Positions 8,567 through 16,471 of a stretch of 64,000 nucleotides of DNA are shown in pieces; the stretch's first letter is position 1, and each line of letters opens with the position of its first letter. Origin of the DNA: Micrococcales bacterium KH10 (lineage in GTDB: Bacteria; Actinomycetota; Actinomycetes; Actinomycetales; Cellulomonadaceae). The stretch is from the NCBI GenBank assembly GCA_900188465.1, contig FZPE01000001.1:310001-374000 (forward strand), in the 5' to 3' direction. Under the pieces are notes generated by a model. It saw only the letters and a list, made by a program, of their open reading frames with translations. It made no database searches and was not told where the DNA came from. The position numbers and the translations under genes were made by a program.

Positions 8567-8585
8567 TTTGTGATCTTGACACAAA
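8567..8585. promoter_or_regulatory. Dyad in the promoter region between ABC-F gene and bioY
   Basis: TTTGTG and CACAAA form a perfect 6-bp dyad with a 7-nt spacer. It overlaps TTGACA (8576-8581), a possible -35 box for bioYMN. This is the usual placement of a repressor site; the regulator is not known, and I do not see a known BioQ or BirA operator. Confidence 0.4.
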
Positions 8586-8653
8586 CGTCGCCCAGTCTAT
8601 CGGTCAGTAAGGTGGCGACAGTAGTTGATTTCCACGAAAGGTCACTCACGCTC

Positions 8654-9307
8654 ATGTCAACGCCTTATACGGTCCGCGACGACCAGTCGGAAAACGTCAC
8701 CGGTGAATCCGACATCACTGAACCGCTAGTCGCCGATCATCGTTCTCCCGCAACGATCCGCGCCACCAACTTCGCACTCATCACGACTTTTTCGGCCTTT
8801 ATCGCACTGTGTTCAATTCTCGCAGCGCCAATCGGTCCGGGCGGCGTTCCGATCACCCTGGCAACCTTCGGTGTTCTCCTGTCAGGTTTGATCCTCGGTC
8901 CATGGCGCGGAGCAACAGCAGCGGTGCTCTACATCGCAGTCGGGCTGGCGGGTGTGCCGATCTTCGCCGGTGGCAAAGCAGGTATTGCGGTACTTGCCGG
9001 CCCCAGTGCCGGATACCTTCTTGCCTACCCCATCGGCGCACTAGTGGCCGGAGCTTGGCTCGCCTGGGCGGTACGCCGGAATCTGCGGTTGCGTACGCTT
9101 CACGCAGCGCTGGCTGCTGCCGCAGGCTCCTTGGCGATTTACGCGGGCGGTATCCCCGTGATGGCTATTCGCGCATTTGACGGCAACCTGCTCGATGCCT
9201 GGTTGGCAAACTGGGCATTCGTTCCTTTTGACGCTATCAAAGCTGCGGCGGCTGCCGCGATAGCCTTAGCAGTGTTACGTGCGTTCCCGTTGATCTCTCG
9301 CCGTTAG
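8654..9307 (+). CDS. bioY: Biotin ECF transporter, substrate-binding S component
   Basis: A 217-residue, mostly hydrophobic protein with about six membrane segments. It has the BioY core: GGVPITLATFGVLLSGLILG, then GLAGVPIFAGGKAGIAVLAGPSAGYLLAYPIGA. BioY binds biotin in the membrane and works with an energising module, here encoded just downstream by bioM and bioN. The ATG at 8654 gives a short N-terminal tail; AAGG lies 13 bases upstream, which is rather far, and the frame stays open further upstream, so the exact start is uncertain. Confidence 0.93.
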   Translation: MSTPYTVRDDQSENVTGESDITEPLVADHRSPATIRATNFALITTFSAFIALCSILAAPIGPGGVPITLATFGVLLSGLILGPWRGATAAVLYIAVGLAGVPIFAGGKAGIAVLAGPSAGYLLAYPIGALVAGAWLAWAVRRNLRLRTLHAALAAAAGSLAIYAGGIPVMAIRAFDGNLLDAWLANWAFVPFDAIKAAAAAAIALAVLRAFPLISRR

Positions 9308-9314
9308 GTTTGCG

Positions 9315-10037
9315 TTGATCGAGTTTCTTGACGTGTCGGTTGTCGTACCAACCGCGACAGCTGACCGAACCTCCAGATCGCAAACAATCCTGCGATCGGT
9401 CACCGCGACGTTCCCCGAACAACGAGTGGCGGTTCTCGGCGCGAACGGTTCCGGAAAATCGACGATGGCACGCCTGATCAACGCCTTGACGCTGCCATCG
9501 ACCGGGCAGGTCAAGGTGAACGGTTCTGATACTCGCGTTGCCAGCAGCGAAGTGCGTTCTCAAGTGGGGTTTCTTTTCGCTGACGCGACCGCACAGGTCA
9601 TCATGCCCACTCCGGTTGAGGATGTGGCGATATCGTTGCGCCGCGTCGGCGTCAAACGGGCGGATCGAACTGGCCGCGCCCTTGAGATTCTCGACAGGTT
9701 CGGGCTAGCCGATCAGGCCTTTCAGCCCGTTCACACCCTCTCTGGCGGACAAACCCAACTGCTGGCACTCGCAACTATGCTCGCGCTAGAGCCGAAAGCG
9801 CTGGTCTGCGACGAGCCAACGACTCGTCTCGACTTGTATTGGCGCGAACGTCTGATCGAAGAACTGTTGACCCTGGATACCCAGCTCGTCGTCGTCACTC
9901 ACGACCTCGATTTTGCGACTCAATTTGAGCGCGGTGTTGTTTTGGACGAGGCAAACCTCGTTGCCGATGGCACCGGCTCGGATGCGGTCACCGACTATCG
10001 CGAACTCATTTCCGCTAAACATGGATCTCGGTCATGA
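9315..10037 (+). CDS. bioM: Biotin ECF transporter ATPase (A component)
   Basis: A 240-residue ABC ATPase that powers biotin uptake with BioN and BioY. Walker A (GANGSGKSTM) lies near residue 41, the signature is HTLSGGQTQLLALATML, Walker B is ALVCDEPTTRLDL and the H-loop is VVVTHDLDFA. It starts with TTG seven bases after the bioY stop, with AGG upstream, and overlaps bioN by four bases, so the three genes form one operon. Confidence 0.92.
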   Translation: MIEFLDVSVVVPTATADRTSRSQTILRSVTATFPEQRVAVLGANGSGKSTMARLINALTLPSTGQVKVNGSDTRVASSEVRSQVGFLFADATAQVIMPTPVEDVAISLRRVGVKRADRTGRALEILDRFGLADQAFQPVHTLSGGQTQLLALATMLALEPKALVCDEPTTRLDLYWRERLIEELLTLDTQLVVVTHDLDFATQFERGVVLDEANLVADGTGSDAVTDYRELISAKHGSRS

Positions 10038-10702
10038 GTTCTCGACCCACGAACAAACCGACTTGGCGTTCCCACCGTTTCCTCTGGACGCTGAGCACCT
10101 ATTTGCCTGCGAATAGTTGGCTACATCGGTTACCCGCAGGCGCCAAGATGGCAACGGTGTTCGTAGTGACAGTGTTGATTGCCCTGCTTCGAGGGTGGCA
10201 GTTCGGGGCCATGACCCTTGCCGCCGTCGTCATCATTGCGGTTACGGCTGCCGTGCCGTTCCGGCAACTCGTCAGCCAAGTGCTGCGAACCATGTTGTTT
10301 CTCTTACTGCTCGGCGCATTCGTCGTGTGGCGTGCCGGCGTGGGCTATGCGGTGGAAATGGTGCTTGATTTAACGGCTGCCATCACGTTGGCCTGGCTCG
10401 TGACGATCACCACCCGCACCGATGACATCTTCGACACCATGCAGCGCGCACTTCGTCCCATTGACCGTTCCGGACGTCTTGCCAACAAGGTGGCACTGGG
10501 CTTCGCAATGGTATTGCGTACCATCCCGGCACTGGCGGAAGTCACCGCAGACGCACGGGACGCTGCCGCTGCGCGAGGTATGTCGCGCGATGCCCGCGCC
10601 TTGCTGACTCCCATGGCGATCCGTACTGTGGCGCATGCACACACCGTTGGCGAGGCTCTCGCCGCACGCGGGGTGCTTGATGGGCCGGGCAGGGACGTTT
10701 AG
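10034..10702 (+). CDS. bioN: Biotin ECF transporter transmembrane T component
   Basis: A 222-residue membrane protein with about five helices. The C-terminal cytoplasmic helices carry the two Ala-Arg-Gly motifs that couple T components to their ATPases (AAAARGMSRDARALL and ALAARGVLDG). The start ATG overlaps the bioM stop (ATGA). The gene ends about 27 bp before the left end of the outer IS3 element and looks complete. Confidence 0.92.
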   Translation: MSSRPTNKPTWRSHRFLWTLSTYLPANSWLHRLPAGAKMATVFVVTVLIALLRGWQFGAMTLAAVVIIAVTAAVPFRQLVSQVLRTMLFLLLLGAFVVWRAGVGYAVEMVLDLTAAITLAWLVTITTRTDDIFDTMQRALRPIDRSGRLANKVALGFAMVLRTIPALAEVTADARDAAAARGMSRDARALLTPMAIRTVAHAHTVGEALAARGVLDGPGRDV

Positions 10703-10762
10703 AGCATGATCACTAAAGATCACAGCGATGGGCGTGAGGAACGAACTGGTGACAGTTTCGGT

Positions 10763-11225
10763 TTAGGCCGTGAGTGTGAGCGGCTCGGTCAGTTTGGCTT
10801 CGAGTTCGATGGGCGTCAACCCGTCGAGCGTGTCCTGTGCTCGCTGACGGTGATACTTCCGCTCGATCCAGACCACGATGGCCAGTCGCAGTTCGTGGCG
10901 CGTCGCCCATCGTTGCTGGTTCAGCAGGTTCGTCTGCAGCAGTGACCACAACGATTCCATTGCGGCGTTGTCTCCGGCTGCGCCGATGCTGCCCATCGAT
11001 CCGACCATGTCGTGGCGGCGCAGTTCCCGGGCCATGGCACGGCTTGGGAACTGGCTGCCCCGATCAGCGTGCAGGATGCATCCGGCGATGTCGCCGCGGC
11101 GGGTGACGGCGTTGCGGACCGCGTCGACGGCGAGTTTCGCGCTCATGCGATCCGAGATCGAGTAGCTGACGATCCGGTTCGAGAACACGTCATTGACCGC
11201 ACACAAGTACAGCTTGCCCTCACCG
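10763..11225 (-). pseudogene. IS3-1 orfB transposase, 3' half
   Basis: This is the C-terminal half of the integrase-like transposase, from EGKLYLCAVNDVFSN to LTEPLTLTA. The second catalytic Asp (LHADRGSQF) and the Glu (NAAMESLWSLLQ) are present. It is the continuation of the 5' half at 15663-16076, from which it is now separated by 4.4 kb. Confidence 0.85.
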
Positions 11226-11272
11226 ACTTGAATTCCAGCAGTCGTCGCAACACCTACAGAAGAGGTGCCGCG

Positions 11273-11996
11273 GTGGCGAAGAAGAAATACACGGACCAGC
11301 AGAAGGAAGAGTTCTTCCGGATTCTTGACCGGGCAGGGACGATCCGCGCGGCGGCGCGAGCGGTCGGGGTCAACGAGAACGCTGGCTATAACTGGTTGCG
11401 CAAGACGGGGCTGACGATGCAGCGCGCGGCCGCGCGTATTTACTCGCCGGAGGTGAAGGAGGAGTTTCTGCGGCTCGTTCGGGAGCGGCAGATCATCTCG
11501 ACGGTCGCACGTGAGTTGGATATTCATCGTCCGACCGCGTATGCATGGGCGCGGAAAGCGGGGATTTCCACGAGCGAGGCGCGGAGGGTTAATCCCCGAC
11601 GCGAGGAGTTCCTGCGCCTCAGGGCGGCAGGGCTCACACGCTCGGAAGCCAGAAAACGAGTAGGCGCGGATGCCCGATCAGCGGCTGATTGGGACAAGGG
11701 CATCACGATCATCAACCGAGGCAGGGTGTATCCCGATGGCCGCATCGTGCGTTACGCCGAGCAGAACAATGGGAACGTGCCTGAACGAAGATCCCGTGCG
11801 ATCGGCGCAAGCGTCGATCTGAATGTTGTGGAGAAGGTCATCGATGGCCGATACATCAGCCTTGTGGAGCGAGAGCAACTCCAGGATCTGCGCCGCGCAG
11901 GGCTCTCCATCCGGCAGATCGCGGCGCAGATGGGGCGGTCGCCGTCGACGATCAGCCGGCAGTTGCGCCGCAACACGGTCTCCGCCCGGGGATACA
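11273..11996 (+). pseudogene. IS30-A transposase, 5' part
   Basis: This is the N-terminal 241 codons of an IS30 transposase, starting at GTG 11273 with AAGAGG upstream. It contains helix-turn-helix regions, including the IS30 block YISLVEREQLQDLRRAGLSI and GRSPSTISRQLRRN. It stops at GYM, where the IS3-B element begins, and continues at 14793. Confidence 0.86.
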
Positions 11997-12053
11997 TGAA
12001 CCGTCTTCGGTTTGATGCCGCTTCTTTTCGAGTTTGGAAGGAAGATAGACACT

Positions 12054-12365
12054 ATGCCCAAGAGAATTCCTGAGGAGACCAAGCAGCGTGCCGTGCGGCT
12101 GGTCTTGGACCATCTCGACGAGTATCCGAATCTGACTGTCGCATGCCAGACGGTGGCAGGGAGACTTGGCTTTGGTGCTGAGTCGCTGCGCCGTTGGGTG
12201 CGTCAAGCCCAGATCGATGGCGGTGAGCGTCAAGGCGTGACAACGTCGGAGTGGGAGAGGGTCCGCAAGCTTGAACGTGAGAATCGTGAGTTGCGAGAGG
12301 CCAACGCGATCCTCAAGGACGCCGCAGTTTTCTTCGCAGGGGAACTCGACCCCCGTCGCCGCTGA
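12054..12365 (+). CDS. IS3-B transposase orfA
   Basis: A 103-residue DNA-binding protein of an IS3 element, with a helix-turn-helix (VAGRLGFGAESLRRWVRQAQ) and a leucine-zipper-like tail (VRKLERENRELREANAILKD). GGAAGGAAG precedes the ATG. A TTTTC run near 12329 lies where a -1 slip would join it to orfB, as is usual for this family. It looks intact. Confidence 0.9.
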   Translation: MPKRIPEETKQRAVRLVLDHLDEYPNLTVACQTVAGRLGFGAESLRRWVRQAQIDGGERQGVTTSEWERVRKLERENRELREANAILKDAAVFFAGELDPRRR

Positions 12366-12985
12366 TCGTCGCTTTTATCGACGCCCAGCGTGCCAAGGGT
12401 CGTGCGGTCGAGTCGATCTGTGCCGTTCTGCGTGAGCAGGGCGTGCAGGTTGCCGCACGAACCTATCGAGCCATGAAGCACCGACAAGCGTCAGTGCGTG
12501 ATCGTCATGACGCGGTTGTGATCGATGCTTTGTTGGCTATGGTCGGCAGTCCCGAGGAGATGTATGGCCGTCGCAAAATGGTCGCCCATCTGCACCGCCA
12601 GGGCGTGCCGTCATCGGCCCGTCAGGTGGATCGACTCATGCGTGATCTGGGGATGAACGGGAGGGTGCGTGGCCGTGGGGTCCGCACGACCGTGTCCGAC
12701 AAGAACTGCACGCGCGCTCCGGACTTGCTGGATCGGGACTTCACCGCCCTGGCACCGAACCTGAGGTGGGTCGCGGACTTCACCTATGTGCGCACCTGGA
12801 CCGGCTTTGCCTACGTGTCCTTCGTCATCGACTGCTACTCACGCACAATCGTCGGCTGGCATGCCTCGACGACGAAGACGACACCGTTGGTGACGACCGC
12901 ACTGCGTATGGGTTTGTGGCGACGTGACCGTGCCGGGCACCCCGCCAGCGACGGACTCGTGCACCACTCGGACGCAGGAAGCCAG
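12329..12985 (+). pseudogene. IS3-B transposase orfB, 5' part
   Basis: This is the -1 frame continuation of orfA. It contains the HTH_21-like region (YGRRKMVAHLHRQGVPSSAR), the first catalytic Asp (RWVADFTYVRT) and the second (VHHSDAGSQ). It ends exactly at the CAG target site of IS30-C and resumes at 14437. The full-length ORFAB fusion would be intact if IS30-C were removed. Confidence 0.87.
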
Positions 12986-14436
12986 GGCGGATTCAACTGG
13001 TCGTCGCAACACCGGTGGTTTGTACCAACTGTAGCTGCTCGGCGAACACCTCGGCCGGGGTCTTCCACCCGAGCACTTTCCTTGGCCGGTTGTTCAACGT
13101 GTACGCAACCGCGGCAAGCTCGTCCGCGCTCCAACGTGAGAGATCAGTGCCCTTCGGGAAGTACTGGCGCAGGAGCCCGTTCGTGTTCTCGTTCGTGGGC
13201 CGCTGCCAAGGCGAGTGTGGGTCCGCGAAGAACACTCTCGTGCCCGTCTCGAACGCGAACTGCGCATGATCTGAGAGCTCTTTGCCCCGATCCCAGGTGA
13301 GGGTCTTGCGCAGCTGCTCAGGTAACTGCGTCATCGACGCAGTTAGGGCTTTCACCATCGCTTCAGCTCCGTACCCAGCAAGCGCTGGCCCGTTCTTCAC
13401 GACGGGCTGCTCCCCGTACCCGGCCAGTCTGGGTAGATGCACCAGCAGCGTGGAACGGCTACTCCGCTCGACCAGGGTACCGATCGCCGACCTGCCGGTT
13501 CCGATGATGAGATCACCCTCCCAATGCCCTGGAACTGCCCGATCAGCAGCCTCCGCAGGCCGCTCTGAGATCACCACGTCAGAAGTGACATGCCCCTGCG
13601 GCTTGTTCTGTGACCTCGCGCGAGGCTTCCGGAGCGCACGCCCAGTCCGAAGCGCGGCAACCAGCTCACGTTTGAGCGCGCCGCGACCCTCGATATAGAG
13701 CGACTGATAGATCGCCTCATGACTGATGCGCATAGAACTATCATCAGGGAACTCGATCTTGAGCCGCTCAGAGATCTGCTCCGGGCTCCACGCTGTCGAC
13801 CACTTCCGATCCTGCCGATGCGGCTTGTTCCGCCCCTTCCAGCCGGGGGTGTCTGGCCCATCGATCACGGTTCCGTCGGGAAGATGCACGCTGCCGTCGA
13901 GACGTTCCTGCACATACTCACGCAGCCGCGGATTCGTCACGAGTTTCGCTGGTTTCGGGCGGCGCGCCATCAACTCAGCTTTCCACTGCGCGACCGAAGC
14001 ACGATACTCGAGCTTCCCGCCGCGAGTGGCTGCGTTGCGTCGCAGCTCACGCGAGATCGTTCCCGGGTCACGCCCCAACTCGCGTGCGATCTCGCGCACC
14101 CCTTTCTGCTGGGCGCGCATAAGCGCGATCTCCTCGCGCTCTTCGAAGGTGAGGTACCTGCCGCCGGGCTCGGCGAGAGTGATCGTGGGCATACCGCCAC
14201 CCTGCCGGAACCAGCGGGCACCGACCGCGGGCGACACTCCCACAGCCGACGCGGCATCTTCCGAGGTCACTCCCGTCGCGACTGCTTTCCAGAACTCCCG
14301 CTCGATACCCCGCCGAGTGCCTGGATGCCCTGGAGAGATCATCGGATTCCGGCCCGTCAGCTCCTTCAACCATCCCGCTGGTCGCCCCATCATTACCCTT
14401 CCGGTCAGGGTGTTGCGACGACCGGTTGAATCCGCC
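12986..14436 (-). mobile_element. Innermost IS30-family element (IS30-C), apparently intact
   Basis: A 1451-bp element with 28-bp inverted ends (GGCGGATTCAACTGGTCGTC, continuing to GCAACACC) that differ at one position, and a 3-bp target duplication CAG at 12983-12985 and 14437-14439. Removal restores Gly-Ser-Gln-Phe-Thr in the host orfB. It carries one complete transposase on the minus strand. As the innermost layer it is the most recent insertion, and nothing in it looks broken. Confidence 0.94.
12993..14393 (-). CDS. IS30-C transposase
   Basis: A 466-residue DDE transposase. The N-terminus carries two DNA-binding regions, including LTFEEREEIALMRAQQKGVR and GRDPGTISRELRRN. The catalytic core has GHWEGDLIIG (Asp), LTWDRGKELS (Asp) and NENTNGLLRQYFPKG (Glu). 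The stop codon lies inside the terminal inverted repeat. The start is one of two adjacent ATGs (14393 or 14390), with AAGGG upstream; the frame stays open into the host element but that extension is not part of the IS. Confidence 0.92.
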   Translation of the reverse strand: MMGRPAGWLKELTGRNPMISPGHPGTRRGIEREFWKAVATGVTSEDAASAVGVSPAVGARWFRQGGGMPTITLAEPGGRYLTFEEREEIALMRAQQKGVREIARELGRDPGTISRELRRNAATRGGKLEYRASVAQWKAELMARRPKPAKLVTNPRLREYVQERLDGSVHLPDGTVIDGPDTPGWKGRNKPHRQDRKWSTAWSPEQISERLKIEFPDDSSMRISHEAIYQSLYIEGRGALKRELVAALRTGRALRKPRARSQNKPQGHVTSDVVISERPAEAADRAVPGHWEGDLIIGTGRSAIGTLVERSSRSTLLVHLPRLAGYGEQPVVKNGPALAGYGAEAMVKALTASMTQLPEQLRKTLTWDRGKELSDHAQFAFETGTRVFFADPHSPWQRPTNENTNGLLRQYFPKGTDLSRWSADELAAVAYTLNNRPRKVLGWKTPAEVFAEQLQLVQTTGVATTS

Positions 14437-14763
14437 CAGTTCACGTCCGTCTCCTTCGCCGAGACCCTCGCCCTAGAAGGCATCGCAGCATCGATTGGAT
14501 CCATTGGCGACGCCTACGACAACGCCCTAGCAGAGTCCACGATCGGACTGTTCAAGAACGAAGCAATCCGTGATGACTCACCATTTCGAGACGGCCCACT
14601 GAAACGTCTCGAGGACGTCGAATGGGTCACCATGGCATGGGTGGACTGGTACAACCAGCACCGTCTCCACTCCCGCCTCGGTGACGTCCCGCCCGACGAG
14701 TTCGAGGCCACCTACTACGCTGACATCACCACGCCAGCACCACCAGTACTGGCACCCGCATAA
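14437..14763 (+). pseudogene. IS3-B transposase orfB, 3' part
   Basis: The C-terminal part of the IS3-B transposase, from the repeated CAG onwards (QFTSVSFAETLALEG). It carries the catalytic Glu block (YDNALAESTIGLFKNE) and the typical WVDWYNQHRLHSRLG motif, and ends with a normal stop. It belongs with the 5' part at 12329-12985. Confidence 0.88.
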
Positions 14764-14792
14764 AAGCGGCACAGAACCGAAGACGGTTCAAC

Positions 14793-15629
14793 ATGCCCCA
14801 CACGGCGCACCGGCTCTCGGTCAAGCGGCGAGCCCGGCCGCGTCAGCCGAAGCTCCTCACCCACGACGCGCTTCGTTCCTACGTTCAGGAGAAACTGAAG
14901 TTGAAGTGGTCTCCGCAGCAGATCAGCCACCGACTGGTCAAGGACTTCCCGGCTGCTCCGGAGATGCGGGTGTGCACCGAGACGATTTACCAGGCGATCT
15001 ATGTCCATGCGCGCGGCGAACTGAAGCGTTCGCTCGGACAGCAACTTCGGCGCGGGAGGGTTGCGCGGAAACCACACCGGCGGGTCGATGCGCGACGTCC
15101 ACGATTCGTCGATCCGATGAACGCTATCAGCAACCGTCCGCCCGTGGTTGATGCTCGTGATGTTCCCGGGCATTGGGAGGGCGACCTCATCATCGGGGCG
15201 CTCGGCGGCTCCGCGATGGCGACGTTGGTCGAGCGGTCAACGCGCTTCGTGATGCTCGGGCATCTCGGGCGAGAGCGAACCGCAAAGGCCGTCCGCGACG
15301 CTCTCATCACGACCGTCCGGGATCTGCCTGCGGTGCTGCGAGGCAGCCTGACCTGGGATCAGGGCGCGGAGATGGCAGAGCACCGCGCGTTCAGCGCCGC
15401 GACCAACTTTGAGGTCTACTTCGCCGATCCCGGATCGCCCTGGCAACGCGGCAGCAATGAGAACACGAACGGTCTCCTCCGGCAGTATTTCCCCAAGGGC
15501 ACTGACCTGGCCGCGCACAGCATTGACGACCTCTTGGCCGTGGCTCGAGAGCTCAATGGACGCTCACGCAAATCGCTGGACTGGGACACACCATCCGAGC
15601 GAATGGCTGCTTTACTTGAAGCCACGTGA
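14793..15629 (+). pseudogene. IS30-A transposase, 3' part
   Basis: The C-terminal 278 codons of the IS30-A transposase, resuming at the shared Met codon. The catalytic blocks are GHWEGDLIIGALGGSAM (Asp), LTWDQGAEMA (Asp) and NENTNGLLRQYFPKG (Glu). With the 5' part it gives about 519 residues and no other visible defect. An ATG happens to begin this fragment, but there is no reason to expect it to be made alone. Confidence 0.87.
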
Positions 15630-15662
15630 TCAATGCGTTGCGACGACTGCTGGAATTCAAGT

Positions 15663-16076
15663 CGTGCAATGCTCCGTGATAGCTGTCAGCCAGAGTCTGT
15701 TCGGGGCATCGGCACGCAAGACCGGCTTCACATGGTCATCGAACACGGGCGGGCCCGCGTTCTTCCCCTTCCCGCGCTGGCGGCGCTGCGCGCACGAGAG
15801 AATCCCCGCCTGCGAGCACAACTTCCACGCCGTGCGTCTACTCATCCGCCACCCGGCCCGCCGGGCCTGGTCGGCCAGGTATCGATATCCGAACGTCGGG
15901 TCATCGTGGTGCGCGTCATGCAGCGCGTTGATCCGATACGCGCGAAGAACGTCGGCCTCCCGCACAGGGGCGTTGCGCCACCGGGAATAGGACTGACGGG
16001 AGAGCTTGAGGACCCGGCACGACACCGTCACGCCAATCCCCGCTTTGGCGAGCTCAGATACGAGCGGGTACGTCAT
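15663..16076 (-). pseudogene. IS3-1 orfB transposase, 5' half
   Basis: The first 138 codons of orfB, starting at an ATG that overlaps the orfA stop (ATGA). It contains the HTH_21-like region (GYRYLADQARRAGWRMSRRT) and the start of the integrase core. Where relatives have WLTDITEH, this copy reads WLTAITEH, so the first catalytic Asp is lost even before the IS30 insertion is considered. Confidence 0.86.
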
Positions 16077-16378
16077 TGTGGGGAGCCGCCAAGTTTCAGG
16101 TTCGCCTGCGACAGATACGCCGCAGCCCTCCTGAGCACCTCGTTCTCCTGCTCGAGCAGGCGGATCCGCTTCTTCAACTCACGAGCTTCCGCCGCTTCCG
16201 CCGCAGTCTGACTAGGACGGTTGCCCTCTTCGACGTCGGCCTGACGCAGCCAGTTCTGCAACGTCGCTTCACTGATACCGAAATCCGTGGCGATCTGTTT
16301 GATGATGACGCCGCTCTCACGGCTGCGAGCGACCGCGACAACATCCTCGCGGAACTCTCTGGGATAAGGACCAGGCAT
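16073..16378 (-). CDS. IS3-1 transposase orfA
   Basis: A 101-residue DNA-binding protein of the outer IS3 element, with a helix-turn-helix (IATDFGISEATLQNWLRQAD) and a C-terminal coiled coil (LKKRIRLLEQENEVLRRAAA). The ATG at 16378 has GGGGAGG at a normal distance. It reads intact, although its partner orfB is disrupted. Confidence 0.9.
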   Translation of the reverse strand: MPGPYPREFREDVVAVARSRESGVIIKQIATDFGISEATLQNWLRQADVEEGNRPSQTAAEAAEARELKKRIRLLEQENEVLRRAAAYLSQANLKLGGSPQ

Positions 16379-16471
16379 GATGACATCCTCCCCGCCAGCA
16401 CCCCTCAGCGCCAACGATCAGTTATCACCGATTCGTCCCTCACGCCCGGAGGAACACTTTGTCGACAACAA

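Larger units (their letters stand above)
11997..14790 (+). mobile_element. IS3-family element (IS3-B), inserted in IS30-A and itself split
   Basis: The ends are perfect inverted repeats TGAACCGTCTTCGG (11997-12010) and CCGAAGACGGTTCA (14777-14790), with the TG...CA termini normal for IS3. A 3-bp target duplication ACA lies at 11994-11996 and 14791-14793; deleting the element and one ACA restores the host reading Gly-Tyr-Met-Pro-His. It encodes orfA and a -1 frame orfB, the latter broken by IS30-C at 12986-14436. Without the insert it is about 1.34 kb. Confidence 0.93.
11226..15662 (+). mobile_element. IS30-family element (IS30-A), inserted in IS3-1 and itself split
   Basis: The ends are a perfect inverted repeat: ACTTGAATTCCAGCAGTCGT, continuing to CGCAAC, at 11226-11251 and its complement at 15637-15662. 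CG flanks both sides, fitting a 2-bp IS30 target duplication. It encodes one transposase on the plus strand, broken between 11996 and 14791 by the IS3-B element. Without the insert it is about 1.64 kb. Joining the two flanks of the host orfB leaves it one base out of frame, so a small change happened at or after insertion. Confidence 0.88.
10729..16448 (-). mobile_element. Outer IS3-family element (IS3-1), split by a nested IS30 element
   Basis: The ends are imperfect inverted repeats: GGGCGTGAGGAACGAACTGG from 10730, matched on the opposite strand up to about 16447 by GGGCGTGAGGGACGAATCGG. It encodes orfA and orfB on the minus strand in the usual IS3 order, with an ATGA overlap. orfB is interrupted after about 138 codons by the IS30-A element (11226-15662) and resumes at 11225. 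Removing the insert leaves an element of about 1.3 kb, normal for IS3. No clear target duplication is seen at the outer ends, so the termini are approximate. Codon 131 of orfB has Ala where the first catalytic Asp should be. Confidence 0.85.

Noticed and set aside
13726-14431. Long plus-strand frames inside the innermost IS30 element
   Set aside because: They lie antisense to the intact IS30-C transposase; only the part after 14437 is real (IS3-B orfB).
10729-16448. A composite transposon carrying cargo genes
   Set aside because: All reading frames inside are transposase pieces that reassemble in nested order; there is no cargo.
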